From assembly GCA_009772895.1 (NCBI GenBank), contig WOUP01000002.1:186001-250000 (forward strand): a stretch of 64,000 nucleotides of DNA. The letters run 5' to 3'. This DNA comes from Puniceicoccaceae bacterium 5H. Lineage in GTDB: Bacteria > Verrucomicrobiota > Verrucomicrobiia > Opitutales > Oceanipulchritudinaceae. Of this stretch, positions 35,937 through 44,315 are shown one piece after another. The notes under the pieces were generated by a model. The model saw nothing but the letters and a program-made list of their open reading frames with translations. It searched no databases and had not been told where the DNA came from. The stretch's first letter is position 1. Each line of letters opens with the position of its first letter. The translations under genes were made by a program, and so were the position numbers.

Positions 35937-36071
35937 GGTCGGAATGTCGGTCGGTTGTATTGCCGCCGGTGATCGAGACGACCGTTCGCTTCGGCGGTTC
36001 TACTTTTCCGACGCATCAACCCGGGTAGCAAGGACACCCTTGGTCAAAAAACGCAGCCGTCGTGCCTACTT

Positions 36072-36770
36072 CTAGGGCTTACGCGAATACCAGCCGTGAA
36101 TCAGCAGCGACTGGAAAAAGCGCACAGGGGTCGGAAATCCGCTTTGACGCAGCATATCTTCAATCGACCCCGGCGGCAGGATGTCGACGTGTTCTTGCAT
36201 GGTCCGGATGCTCTGGTCGAGCTTTGCGGGATCGGCTCCGGAGGCCAGGTGCATGGCCTTCCATGTTTCCAACATTGGGGCAAAGGCCGGCGAGGCGGTG
36301 TCGAAACTGATGTCGGCGTTGATGAGGAAGCCGCCGGGCTTAAGGTGTGCGCCCATGTCGGCCAGCATCTGTTGCCGCTCGCTGCGGTCTTTAATGAAGT
36401 GGGTGACGAGCAGGCAGAGCGCCGCGTCGAATCCCTCTCCTCGAGGCAGATCAGCCAAATAGCCGTGGACCAGTTCGCACCGCTCGAGCGCCCCCGCTTC
36501 CTCCAGACGGCCGCGGCAAACCTCGAGCATCGACTCCGAGGGCTCAACGCCGATGAAGCGCCAACCGGGGTGTTGCTCGGCCAACCGCAGGATTTCGCCG
36601 CCGGTGCCGACACCGACGCAGAGCAAGCGGGCGTCTTCGGGTAACGAGCTGAGCGTCAGGCGGATCAGTAGGTGCAGGTTGTCGTTGATCGCGCCGACTT
36701 TCTGGGCCTTTTCGTCGTAGGCCGCAGCCGCTTTGCGGTCGAAGAAGTGGGAAACGGAATTGCGTGTCAT
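36072..36770 (-). CDS. class I SAM-dependent methyltransferase
   Basis: Cytoplasmic methyltransferase using S-adenosylmethionine. From ATG 36770 the protein is 232 residues (MTRNSVSHFFDRKAAAAYDE). Motif I is LLCVGVGTGGEILRLA, motif II GVEPSESMLEV, and a later LKPGGFLINADIS strand. The longer frame back to 36824 needs a TTG start and is less likely. It lies 75 bases downstream of the XylR/AraC regulator in the same direction, so the two may share a transcript. The substrate is unknown; layout resembles the TehB/UbiE-like group. Confidence 0.82.
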   Translation of the reverse strand: MTRNSVSHFFDRKAAAAYDEKAQKVGAINDNLHLLIRLTLSSLPEDARLLCVGVGTGGEILRLAEQHPGWRFIGVEPSESMLEVCRGRLEEAGALERCELVHGYLADLPRGEGFDAALCLLVTHFIKDRSERQQMLADMGAHLKPGGFLINADISFDTASPAFAPMLETWKAMHLASGADPAKLDQSIRTMQEHVDILPPGSIEDMLRQSGFPTPVRFFQSLLIHGWYSRKP

Positions 36771-36845
36771 GCGTAACTTCAGGTGAGAAAGCCCTTCCTT
36801 ATACTCGCTCCGGAGAAAACGCAACGGCTGCGGGCGGGCTGCGCT

Positions 36846-38000
36846 TTAGGCTGGGCCGCTTTCGCTATCCTGCATCTGCTTGCGGTAGGCGGAGGGGGAG
36901 ATGCCGACGATGCGCTGGAAGGCCCGGATGAAGTGAAAGCGGCTCGAGAATCCGCTTTCCAGGGCGACGGCATCCAGCTTCAGATCCTCGTCGACGAGCA
37001 GCTGGCAGGCATGCTCGACCCGGACGCGGGTCAGCTCATGGATCATGGTAAACCCGAAGTTTTCTCGGAAGGATGACTGGAGCCGGCGTGCTGAGACGCC
37101 GACCTGGCGCGCGATGTCGGCGATGCGCAGCGGTTGACGGAACGCGTCGCGGATCAGGCGCAGCGCGTGCATTGCCGCGAGATCGGGCACGGCGATCGTG
37201 TCGGTCGATTTGCGGCTGGTGACGCCCGCCGGAGGGATGCGGATCATCTCGGGCGGCCCCTCTTCGCCCTCCATCAGCCGGTGGAGCAGGGTAGCGGCTT
37301 CGTAGCCCTGGCGTTCATGGTTGCAGTCGATACTCGAAAGAGGCACTTCGGCCATATCGCACACCACCCGCGTGTCGTCGACGCCCAGAACCGCAACTTC
37401 TTCGGGGATGCGCAAGCCGGCGTCGAGGCAGACCCGTGTCACTTCCAGCGCGTTGATGTCGTTCATGGCCAACAGAGCGACCGGCTGGGGCAGAGTCGCG
37501 AGCTCTTGCTTCAGCTGCGCAAACTGCAACTTGTGAAAGTGAGCGCCAGCGGCCAGAGCCGTTTCGCCAAATCCGTTGCAACGCGCCCGTTCGATCTGAT
37601 TGTCCTCGAACATCACGAAGGCGAGCTGCCGAAAGCCCAGCGACAGGAAATGTTCGGCGGCCAGTTTGCCGATTGCGACGTGGTCTACGACCACACGGGC
37701 GGCAGAATGGTAATCTCCAAAATGCTGCAATCCGACGATCGGGGCGGAGGAGCGATTGAGCAGATCGATCAACGGCAACAGGCGTTTGGATGTACCAGGA
37801 TTGGCAATAATCCCGTCGCCCGTCCAGTTGGCAAAGGACGCGATGTTATGGGTCCAGCGCATGCGGCAATCGAGCACCCAACCACGTTCGGCCGCCACCT
37901 TCGCGACTCCCTCAAATACACGATCTTCCCACCAATAAAGGGCGATGAGCACGCGGCGTCGCGGAGAATCCGGTGGCTGAAGAGGAGGGAAAGCAGGCAT
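36846..38000 (-). CDS. XylR-type transcriptional regulator (LacI-like sensor + AraC HTH)
   Basis: A 384-residue DNA-binding protein. The N-terminal 265 residues are like a periplasmic-binding/LacI sugar-sensing domain (RRRVLIALYWWEDRVFEGV, AAEHFLSLGFRQLAFVMFED, LLAMNDINALEVTRVC). The last 100 are an AraC-type domain with two helix-turn-helix units: IADIARQVGVSARRLQSSF and LDAVALESGFSSRFHFIRAF, ending SPSAYRKQ. This architecture is that of E. coli XylR, which activates genes in response to a sugar bound at the N-terminal domain. It is divergent from the large TonB receptor, making that locus its obvious target. Confidence 0.92.
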   Translation of the reverse strand: MPAFPPLQPPDSPRRRVLIALYWWEDRVFEGVAKVAAERGWVLDCRMRWTHNIASFANWTGDGIIANPGTSKRLLPLIDLLNRSSAPIVGLQHFGDYHSAARVVVDHVAIGKLAAEHFLSLGFRQLAFVMFEDNQIERARCNGFGETALAAGAHFHKLQFAQLKQELATLPQPVALLAMNDINALEVTRVCLDAGLRIPEEVAVLGVDDTRVVCDMAEVPLSSIDCNHERQGYEAATLLHRLMEGEEGPPEMIRIPPAGVTSRKSTDTIAVPDLAAMHALRLIRDAFRQPLRIADIARQVGVSARRLQSSFRENFGFTMIHELTRVRVEHACQLLVDEDLKLDAVALESGFSSRFHFIRAFQRIVGISPSAYRKQMQDSESGPA

Positions 38001-38558
38001 GGAAGATCGAGTGTGCTGCGTAAAATATCACGAATTATGCGCTAAATCGCACCTAATACGATTCGCTATTGAGAGGCTTTACGTCAAGATCAGGGTTCCG
38101 CAAATTTCCCCTCTTGTGGCTATAGCAAGCGCGAATGAGCCTAATGTGACTCGTCTTAAAAACGGTTGTATCTCTGATTCTAGTGATCCAAACCTTCGCT
38201 GTTGATCGTTGGTTTGTTCGTGATAACAAATGTGCAGTTCAGCCTGATTTATATCCTGCGTAAACTTTCTCTAATTTTAGTTGGAAAGAGTTCGATGAGA
38301 TTGTCTGGCGATCCTCTAGGAACTTATCCCCCTCTTACTCCCTGTAATCCCCCAAAATAGACGGTTTGTACGCGCCCAAATCTTGGTTTCACGGCGTTAC
38401 TCCGATCTTTTTACCCCTTTTCCCGACTCCGTTCCAACCGTCAGAACGATGACACGTCGCCTTTTAGGCCCCTTCCCATGTTTGGATAAGAATCGGGAAC
38501 TCCCCCAAAGAACCCTAATCATCTACAAAAAACTATGCTTACTCCTTACGGGCGCTTC
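38001..38558. promoter_or_regulatory. divergent control region between xylR-like and TonB receptor genes
   Basis: About 560 bases, AT-rich in places, with no supported gene. At 38035-38047 it has TTATGCGCTAAAT, one of the TGCGC-centred sites shared with other glycan-gene promoters in this window. Two more AT-rich stretches (38220-38300) could carry promoters; none was assigned with confidence. Confidence 0.4.
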
Positions 38559-41500
38559 ATGAAGAAGCCAAGCTCTCTGCGATGGGCCTCCTGCCTGGCC
38601 TCCCTCCTTATCGTACCCCTCACCTGGTCCCAACAAAACTCCAATGACGACGAGGGCGAAGAGGTATTCGAACTGTCTCCGTTCGAAGTTTCCACGTCGG
38701 AGAAAGACGTGGGTTATTACGCCGAAAACACGCTCGCGGGTAGCCGCATGAACACGCGTATTTCGGACTTGGCGGCCTCCATCACGGTGGTCACCAAGCA
38801 GCAGCTCGAAGACACCGCCTCCACCGACATCAACGATGTGTTCCGCTACGAAGCGAACACTGAAGGTGCCTCCACTTACACCCCCGGCGTGCTCTCGATG
38901 CGCAGTGATGGTGTAGCCGATACAATCGCTGGGGTCACGGCCGGTAATTCGGGCACACCTCAGACCGTCACGACGGCCAACCGCGTGCGTGGTCTCGGCT
39001 CGCCCGACCGTACGATCAACTACTACCTGTCGGCACAGGCCTTTCCCATCGACTCTTACAACATCGAGTCGATGGAAATCAACCGCGGCCCGAACTCCAT
39101 GCTTTTCGGCATGGGCAGCCCGGCCGGTATCGTCAACGTTTCGTGGGCGACGGCCAATCTGGATGCCGACAATACCCGCGTGCGCGCTCGTTTCGACGAC
39201 CGCGGGTCTCAACGCTACTCGCTGAGCTTCAATCGTCCGCTGACCGACGAGATCGCCGTCTACGGTGCCTTCCTTTATGACGATCAGCGCTTCACGCGCA
39301 AGCCGTCCTACGACCGCACCCGCCGCCAGTATGGTTCCATCACCTGGCAGCCGAGCGATCGCACACGCATCGACTTCAGCATCGAGAACTACGACAACGA
39401 CAACCGTCGTCCGAACTCGATCACCCCGCGCGACGGCGTCAGCTACTGGCGCTCCGTCGGCAGCCCGTATTATGACCCGACCACGCTCTCCGTCTACAGC
39501 ATGGACAGCGGCGAATTGCTGGGTGGGCCCTACGTGATGAATGCTGGCTCCATGCGAGCGGACGACACGCGCGCTTACATCGAGAGCCTGCCGGGTTACG
39601 ACGAGTCTCTCTGGAACACCTACGATCCGGAGAAGGACAACTACCGCACCTCCTACAACGGTGTGAGCATCTTCGGCGAAGGTGCACTCTACAACCAGGA
39701 TTCGGCTCTTTACGTGCCAGGTATCACCTGGACCAATCGCGGCCGTCCGACGATGCAGATTGCCGATGGTCAGGTCGTAAACTGGTTCACCGGCTATCCA
39801 GACCGCTACCTCCAGTCTTGGAATCAAGATGGGACGAACCCGGATTCCTATCCGGAGACGAGCGTCATTTATGCCGATCCGGTGCTCGATCAAGCCTACA
39901 ACCAGCGCTATTCGAGCTCGGCCCTGCCCGTGGCTCCTGAGGCGTATCCCGGCTACATTTTCCCGGGGGTGACCGACAAGTCGATCTACGACTATGAAGA
40001 CGTCAACATCCTTCAGATGAACTTCGGCGAGCAAGATGCGCTGACGTTCAACCTGGAAGGTGAGCAGGTCATTATCGATGACCTGCTGCACGTCAGTGCC
40101 GGCTGGTTCCACCAGAAGTTCGACGTGACGTCCAACTACTCGGTTTCGCAGCTCAACGCCGCCACGATTTATGTCGACACCAACAAGTTCCTGCCGGACG
40201 GGACCGAGAATCCCTACTTCGGCGAGCCCTATGTGGAAGACTTCGACCCAGACCAATTCATCAACGAATATGAGACGGATCAGTACCGTGTGATGGCGGC
40301 GTTTACGCCCGATTTCACCAAGCACGATGGCTGGATGCGCTGGCTCGGGCGGCACCAGATCATGGCCTTGGCTTCACGCGAGTACGACTACCATACCTTC
40401 TACCGCAATCGCTGGTTCTTTACCGACGGAGATGAAGTGGACAACGGCACGATTCGCTGGCTGAACAACCCCTATGCGGACGGTTGGAACTACCAGAATA
40501 CCAGCGTGCGCCGCGCCTATTACCTGAGCGATCCGGGGGGCACTGCTGGTAAGGTCACCGAGTCTTCGGGGCGTTTCGACAACAGCTCCTACACTGGTAA
40601 CGTTCGTACCTTCAATTACGGCACGGGTGAGTGGGAAGATCTCTCGATGACGCAGGAGTACGTGACGACGAGCTGGGGCACCAGCCGCAACGAGCGCATC
40701 ATCGATTCCACCAAGCTGGGCGCTACCAGTCACTTCTGGAACGATCGTATCGTCACGACCCTGGGCATCAGCTACGACGTCAACAAGGCGCATACGACTA
40801 CTACAGGCGAAATCGAATATGACGACGGCACGGTGCTGCCCAAGATGACCGACGGGGAGATCTGGGTCGATGGCGTCTATCAGGAAGACACCATCTTCGA
40901 CCGCTACGAACCCTGGACCAAGACCTCCGGCAAGACCACCACGACGGGTGTCGTTTTCTCGCCCTTCAGTGGTTGGAGCAGCCTTGAGTCCAAGGCGCGT
41001 TCCGGTTCGATCTTCCACGAGTTCCTGACCGGTTTCGCCGTCTTCTACAACAACTCGGACAACTTCAACCCTCCGACTCAGGCCTACACCGACGCCTTTG
41101 GCACGCCGCTGCCCAAGCCGACCGGCGAAACGAAGGACTACGGCTTCCAGTTCAGCCTCTTCGACCAGAAGCTTTTTGCGCGCTTCACCTGGTTTGAGGG
41201 CACGAATGAAAATGAGCCGACCAGCCCGGGGTCTGCTCTGAGCCGCCTCACGAGTAACATCGACACGACGCTCTACCGTGAGTGGGCCGAAACGATCACC
41301 CGCATCAACATGGGCTACGACCCGACCGATAAGGAGTCGTGGGAAGCCTTCGATGATGCTATGGAGAACGATGCTTTCGAGCAGAACTTCGAGCAGCAAG
41401 TCGCCGAGATCTGGGGGCTGGACTACGACTACTACGACAACATCACCAACATGTATGCCACCCGCACGGCTGAGGCGGAAGGCATGGAAGTCCAGATCAC

Positions 41501-42245
41501 GTACAATCCCGTGCGCAACTGGTCGATCAAGTTTACGGGTGGTAAGCAGGAAACCATTTACAGCAACGTGCTGCGTGAGTTCGATGCCTGGTATGCCGAG
41601 CGTATCGATGACTGGGACAGCGCCACGGCTGCCGCCGTGCTCGACCCGGAATATCAGCAATACGCTTCCACCTTTACCATGCACAATGGTCGGGAAGTAG
41701 ACCTTTCCAACTTCTGGGGAGGCTACGGCTGGAACGGCAACGCTGCGCTCGACAACAACTATGGCTACACCAACGTCCAGAAGTATTATGATGCCGTTGT
41801 GACGCCTCAGTACCGTCTGGCGAGCGACCTGAACGGTCAGGCTGCTCCGGGACAGCGCGAATACCGCTGGTCGTTGATCACGAACTACGCGTTCGACGGC
41901 GGTCCGCTTGATGGCTTCAACTTCGGTGGCTCCCTGCGCTGGGAAGACGAAGCGATCATCGGCTACTACGGTATGGATGATCCCAATACCCCGGAAGAAG
42001 CCTACACGCTGTCCGACACCAGCCGCCCGATCTATGACGATGCGAACTACTACACCGATCTCTGGGTTGGTTACACCCGCAACATCATGGATGACAAGGT
42101 CCGCATGAAGCTGCAACTCAACGTCGCCAATGTCTTTGAAGACGGCGGCCTGCAGGTTGTGGGGGTCAACAAGGACGGTTCGCCGCACTCCTACCGCATC
42201 ATCGACCCGCGGCGCTTCCAGCTCACTGCTACCTTCGATTTCTAG
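38559..42245 (+). CDS. large TonB-dependent receptor (1228 aa), Verrucomicrobia type
   Basis: Outer-membrane importer. From ATG 38559 the protein begins MKKPSSLRWASCLASLLIVP, a signal peptide, then EEVFELSPFEVST, the N-terminal motif typical of large receptors in Opitutales. The plug domain has GSRMNTRISDLAASITVVTK, VRGLGSPDRTINYYLSAQAF and MEINRGPNSMLFGMGSPAGI. A long barrel of Tyr/Asn/Asp-rich strands follows, ending RRFQLTATFDF with the terminal Phe. An ATG at 38535 would add eight residues before the signal and is less likely. There is no SusD gene. Adjacent XylR-type regulator and downstream PL9 and GH3 genes suggest it imports oligosaccharides, though the ligand is not proved. Confidence 0.93.
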   Translation: MKKPSSLRWASCLASLLIVPLTWSQQNSNDDEGEEVFELSPFEVSTSEKDVGYYAENTLAGSRMNTRISDLAASITVVTKQQLEDTASTDINDVFRYEANTEGASTYTPGVLSMRSDGVADTIAGVTAGNSGTPQTVTTANRVRGLGSPDRTINYYLSAQAFPIDSYNIESMEINRGPNSMLFGMGSPAGIVNVSWATANLDADNTRVRARFDDRGSQRYSLSFNRPLTDEIAVYGAFLYDDQRFTRKPSYDRTRRQYGSITWQPSDRTRIDFSIENYDNDNRRPNSITPRDGVSYWRSVGSPYYDPTTLSVYSMDSGELLGGPYVMNAGSMRADDTRAYIESLPGYDESLWNTYDPEKDNYRTSYNGVSIFGEGALYNQDSALYVPGITWTNRGRPTMQIADGQVVNWFTGYPDRYLQSWNQDGTNPDSYPETSVIYADPVLDQAYNQRYSSSALPVAPEAYPGYIFPGVTDKSIYDYEDVNILQMNFGEQDALTFNLEGEQVIIDDLLHVSAGWFHQKFDVTSNYSVSQLNAATIYVDTNKFLPDGTENPYFGEPYVEDFDPDQFINEYETDQYRVMAAFTPDFTKHDGWMRWLGRHQIMALASREYDYHTFYRNRWFFTDGDEVDNGTIRWLNNPYADGWNYQNTSVRRAYYLSDPGGTAGKVTESSGRFDNSSYTGNVRTFNYGTGEWEDLSMTQEYVTTSWGTSRNERIIDSTKLGATSHFWNDRIVTTLGISYDVNKAHTTTTGEIEYDDGTVLPKMTDGEIWVDGVYQEDTIFDRYEPWTKTSGKTTTTGVVFSPFSGWSSLESKARSGSIFHEFLTGFAVFYNNSDNFNPPTQAYTDAFGTPLPKPTGETKDYGFQFSLFDQKLFARFTWFEGTNENEPTSPGSALSRLTSNIDTTLYREWAETITRINMGYDPTDKESWEAFDDAMENDAFEQNFEQQVAEIWGLDYDYYDNITNMYATRTAEAEGMEVQITYNPVRNWSIKFTGGKQETIYSNVLREFDAWYAERIDDWDSATAAAVLDPEYQQYASTFTMHNGREVDLSNFWGGYGWNGNAALDNNYGYTNVQKYYDAVVTPQYRLASDLNGQAAPGQREYRWSLITNYAFDGGPLDGFNFGGSLRWEDEAIIGYYGMDDPNTPEEAYTLSDTSRPIYDDANYYTDLWVGYTRNIMDDKVRMKLQLNVANVFEDGGLQVVGVNKDGSPHSYRIIDPRRFQLTATFDF

Positions 42246-42304
42246 TACTGCATAATCGTTAGAGTATAGATATAGAATAGAGAAGTTAAAATAATAGTGA
42301 GTAC

Positions 42305-42336
42305 GCCCCTGTGTGTGAGTAGCACAGGGGCTTTTT
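42305..42336 (+). terminator. rho-independent terminator of the large receptor gene
   Basis: Perfect 9-bp stem, 42305-42313 with 42323-42331, 9-base loop, then five T. It starts 60 bases past the stop codon. Confidence 0.85.
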
Positions 42337-42355
42337 GTGTTCTTTGGCGATGGGC

Positions 42356-42398
42356 TCAAAAAGATCCGCGCAGTGGACCAATTGCCTCTGCGCGGATC
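42356..42398 (-). terminator. rho-independent terminator of the PL9 gene
   Basis: Perfect 11-bp inverted repeat GATCCGCGCAG/CTGCGCGGATC (42363-42373 with 42388-42398). Read leftward it is followed by five T (42358-42362 on the complement), so it serves the leftward PL9 gene ending at 42473. Confidence 0.75.
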
Positions 42399-42472
42399 AT
42401 GTTCTCTTGACTGTCTGTAAGTAGTTCCTCGGGTAGTTACCCTGATTTACGAAAAGCTTGGGCCGAAACCCC

Positions 42473-44032
42473 TTAGTGCAACAAGAGGCGATAGTAGCCC
42501 GCTGCGTTCGTCACAGGGCTGGCGGTCGAGAATTCGACCGTGCCGTCGGTGCCGATGATGCCGCTCTGGAGTTGAGTCCAATGCTCCGGCGACTGGGCCA
42601 GGTTTGCGGTTCCCACCACTTCGTAGCTCCAGCCGGCGGGTGCGGTCCATTCGAGGCTGACACTACCATCTCCGAGCGCGTAGGCTTTTAGCGCTGCTGC
42701 TGGGCCGCTGCCGGTTTCGAATGCGCCTAGATCCGGTGCATTGCCGTGGTAGGGAAAGCCAACGTCGAGGCCCGCGTCGATCAAATCGCTACCCGCGCTC
42801 AACCGCGCGAACGCGATGTTGGGTAGAGAGCCGTCCGCCTGGCGCGGTAACGTCAGCAACGACTCGTCGAGGCTGACGAAGTCGGTGGCGCTCACGGTCA
42901 CCGGCAAGGTAAAGTAGTTACCCGCCACATCGCTCTGGGCCTCGTCCAGATTCGCCACTTCGGTGTCCCGGGCATCGTAGCCCAGATTGTTGCGCATATA
43001 GTGGTCATAGCCGTCCACATCGGTGGCATTGTCGAGCAGGGTGGACAACAGGTTGAAGTTGTAGCGGTTGCCGATCGCGGTATTGCTTACCCAGTCGATG
43101 CCGCCCGTATGGTGATTGGCGTAAAAGCCGGACGATTTGTTGCCGACCGCGAGGCAGAAGCGCACGGCATGGCGTGGCACCGGGGTCGGAAAATCGGTCT
43201 TGCCGTTGCGTCCATAGCCTCCCGCCTTGAAGCCGTTGCCGTCGGCCATCGAGTTGAAGTCACGGTCGTAGCCGTTGTAAAACGCCCAGCAGTTTTCGAT
43301 CTCTACCGGCGCGTTGGCGCTGATCAGGTCGAAGCCATCGTCGCTGTTAAACCAGGCGCGGCAGCCGACAAAGCGGTTGCCCGTGCTCGCGGTGGAATTC
43401 GGGTGACAACCGAAGCCGTCGACATTGCCGATCGAGGCGGCGTCCAGCCCGCAGTTGTTATAGGCGTCGCAGTTCAGCACCAGATTGTCGGCACCCTTGG
43501 CGAGGTAAAAGCCGATGCCCATGCCGTCGTGCATGGCCAGCCGCTCAAACCGGTTGCCATTGCCACCGTTGACCCGAAAGCAAACCGATTGGGTGTTGCT
43601 CGCCTCGTCTTCAGTCACCGTCACCTGCACCCCAACGACGTCGAAGCCTTCGAACACGCAATCGTCTGCTGTCACGTAAAAGGCGACCACACGGTAACCT
43701 GCCGGTTTGACCTCCGAAAAGTCTAGGATCGGTTGCTCGCCCGGATAGGCGACGTAGCGAATACCGTCCTTGTTGATGTGGTGGACGTAGGCGCGCGGGT
43801 TGCTCGTGCTGGCAATGTCGGAGTTCTGCAGTTGATAAGTGCCACCGCGCAGGTAGACGGTATCTCCAGCGGAGGCGAGATCCTGGGCGGCCATGAGGGT
43901 CGCGAGCGGATGGTTGATCGTGCCCGCGTTCGTATCCGCACCATCTGGTGCGACATAGAGATTGGCGGCCATGCCTTGGGCGGTGATCAAGGAGAGTAGG
44001 GTACAGGAGCAAACGGGTCTCAGGAGTTTCAT
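42473..44032 (-). CDS. secreted PL9-family pectate lyase-like protein
   Basis: Right-handed beta-helix polysaccharide lyase, cleaving polygalacturonate-type chains by beta-elimination with calcium. The 519-residue protein has a signal peptide (to about residue 22), then ANLYVAPDGADTNAGT, the PL9 opening. Asp205 (NVDGFGCHP), Asp231, Asp232 and Asp235 (NSDDGFDL) and Lys269 (GNGFKAGG) have the same order and nearly the same spacing as the calcium site and catalytic Lys of Dickeya PelL (209, 233, 234, 237, 273). The last 60 residues form a short beta domain ending NAAGYYRLLLH, common in Verrucomicrobial secreted enzymes. The gene follows GH3 in the same direction, 283 bases after it. Confidence 0.87.
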   Translation of the reverse strand: MKLLRPVCSCTLLSLITAQGMAANLYVAPDGADTNAGTINHPLATLMAAQDLASAGDTVYLRGGTYQLQNSDIASTSNPRAYVHHINKDGIRYVAYPGEQPILDFSEVKPAGYRVVAFYVTADDCVFEGFDVVGVQVTVTEDEASNTQSVCFRVNGGNGNRFERLAMHDGMGIGFYLAKGADNLVLNCDAYNNCGLDAASIGNVDGFGCHPNSTASTGNRFVGCRAWFNSDDGFDLISANAPVEIENCWAFYNGYDRDFNSMADGNGFKAGGYGRNGKTDFPTPVPRHAVRFCLAVGNKSSGFYANHHTGGIDWVSNTAIGNRYNFNLLSTLLDNATDVDGYDHYMRNNLGYDARDTEVANLDEAQSDVAGNYFTLPVTVSATDFVSLDESLLTLPRQADGSLPNIAFARLSAGSDLIDAGLDVGFPYHGNAPDLGAFETGSGPAAALKAYALGDGSVSLEWTAPAGWSYEVVGTANLAQSPEHWTQLQSGIIGTDGTVEFSTASPVTNAAGYYRLLLH

Positions 44033-44243
44033 TTTTCCTTTCGATAAGGGGTAGGGAACGATTCAGAAAGCCGCGTACGCAGACAGAACATGCCTGCGGG
44101 ATGGGAGGCGCGGTTTCCATCGCTTCCGGCGCGCCCGCGGAAGGGGCTTTGGGCGGTCGGAAGCGCATCAATCCTCAACGCTAGCCTGGCTAACCGCGAG
44201 ACGCAAAGGGTGATTTTTTGCGCATTAAATGTGTTGTTTCGCG
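44033..44243. promoter_or_regulatory. promoter region of the PL9 gene
   Basis: Intergenic stretch upstream of PL9. It contains TTTTTGCGCATTAAAT at 44215-44230, one of the TGCGC-centred sites shared with other glycan genes here. No gene is supported on either strand. Confidence 0.35.
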
Positions 44244-44280
44244 AAAAAGCCGTGGTGGATACAGAAGATCCGGCCACGGC
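44244..44280 (-). terminator. rho-independent terminator of the GH3 gene
   Basis: Stem GCCGTGG/CCACGGC (44249-44255 with 44274-44280), with more partial pairing inside an 18-base loop. Read leftward it ends in five T (44244-44248 complement). It lies 36 bases past the GH3 stop codon. Confidence 0.65.
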
Positions 44281-44315
44281 TGATTTGATTGCCCTAGGCG
44301 TAGTCACGCCATGTT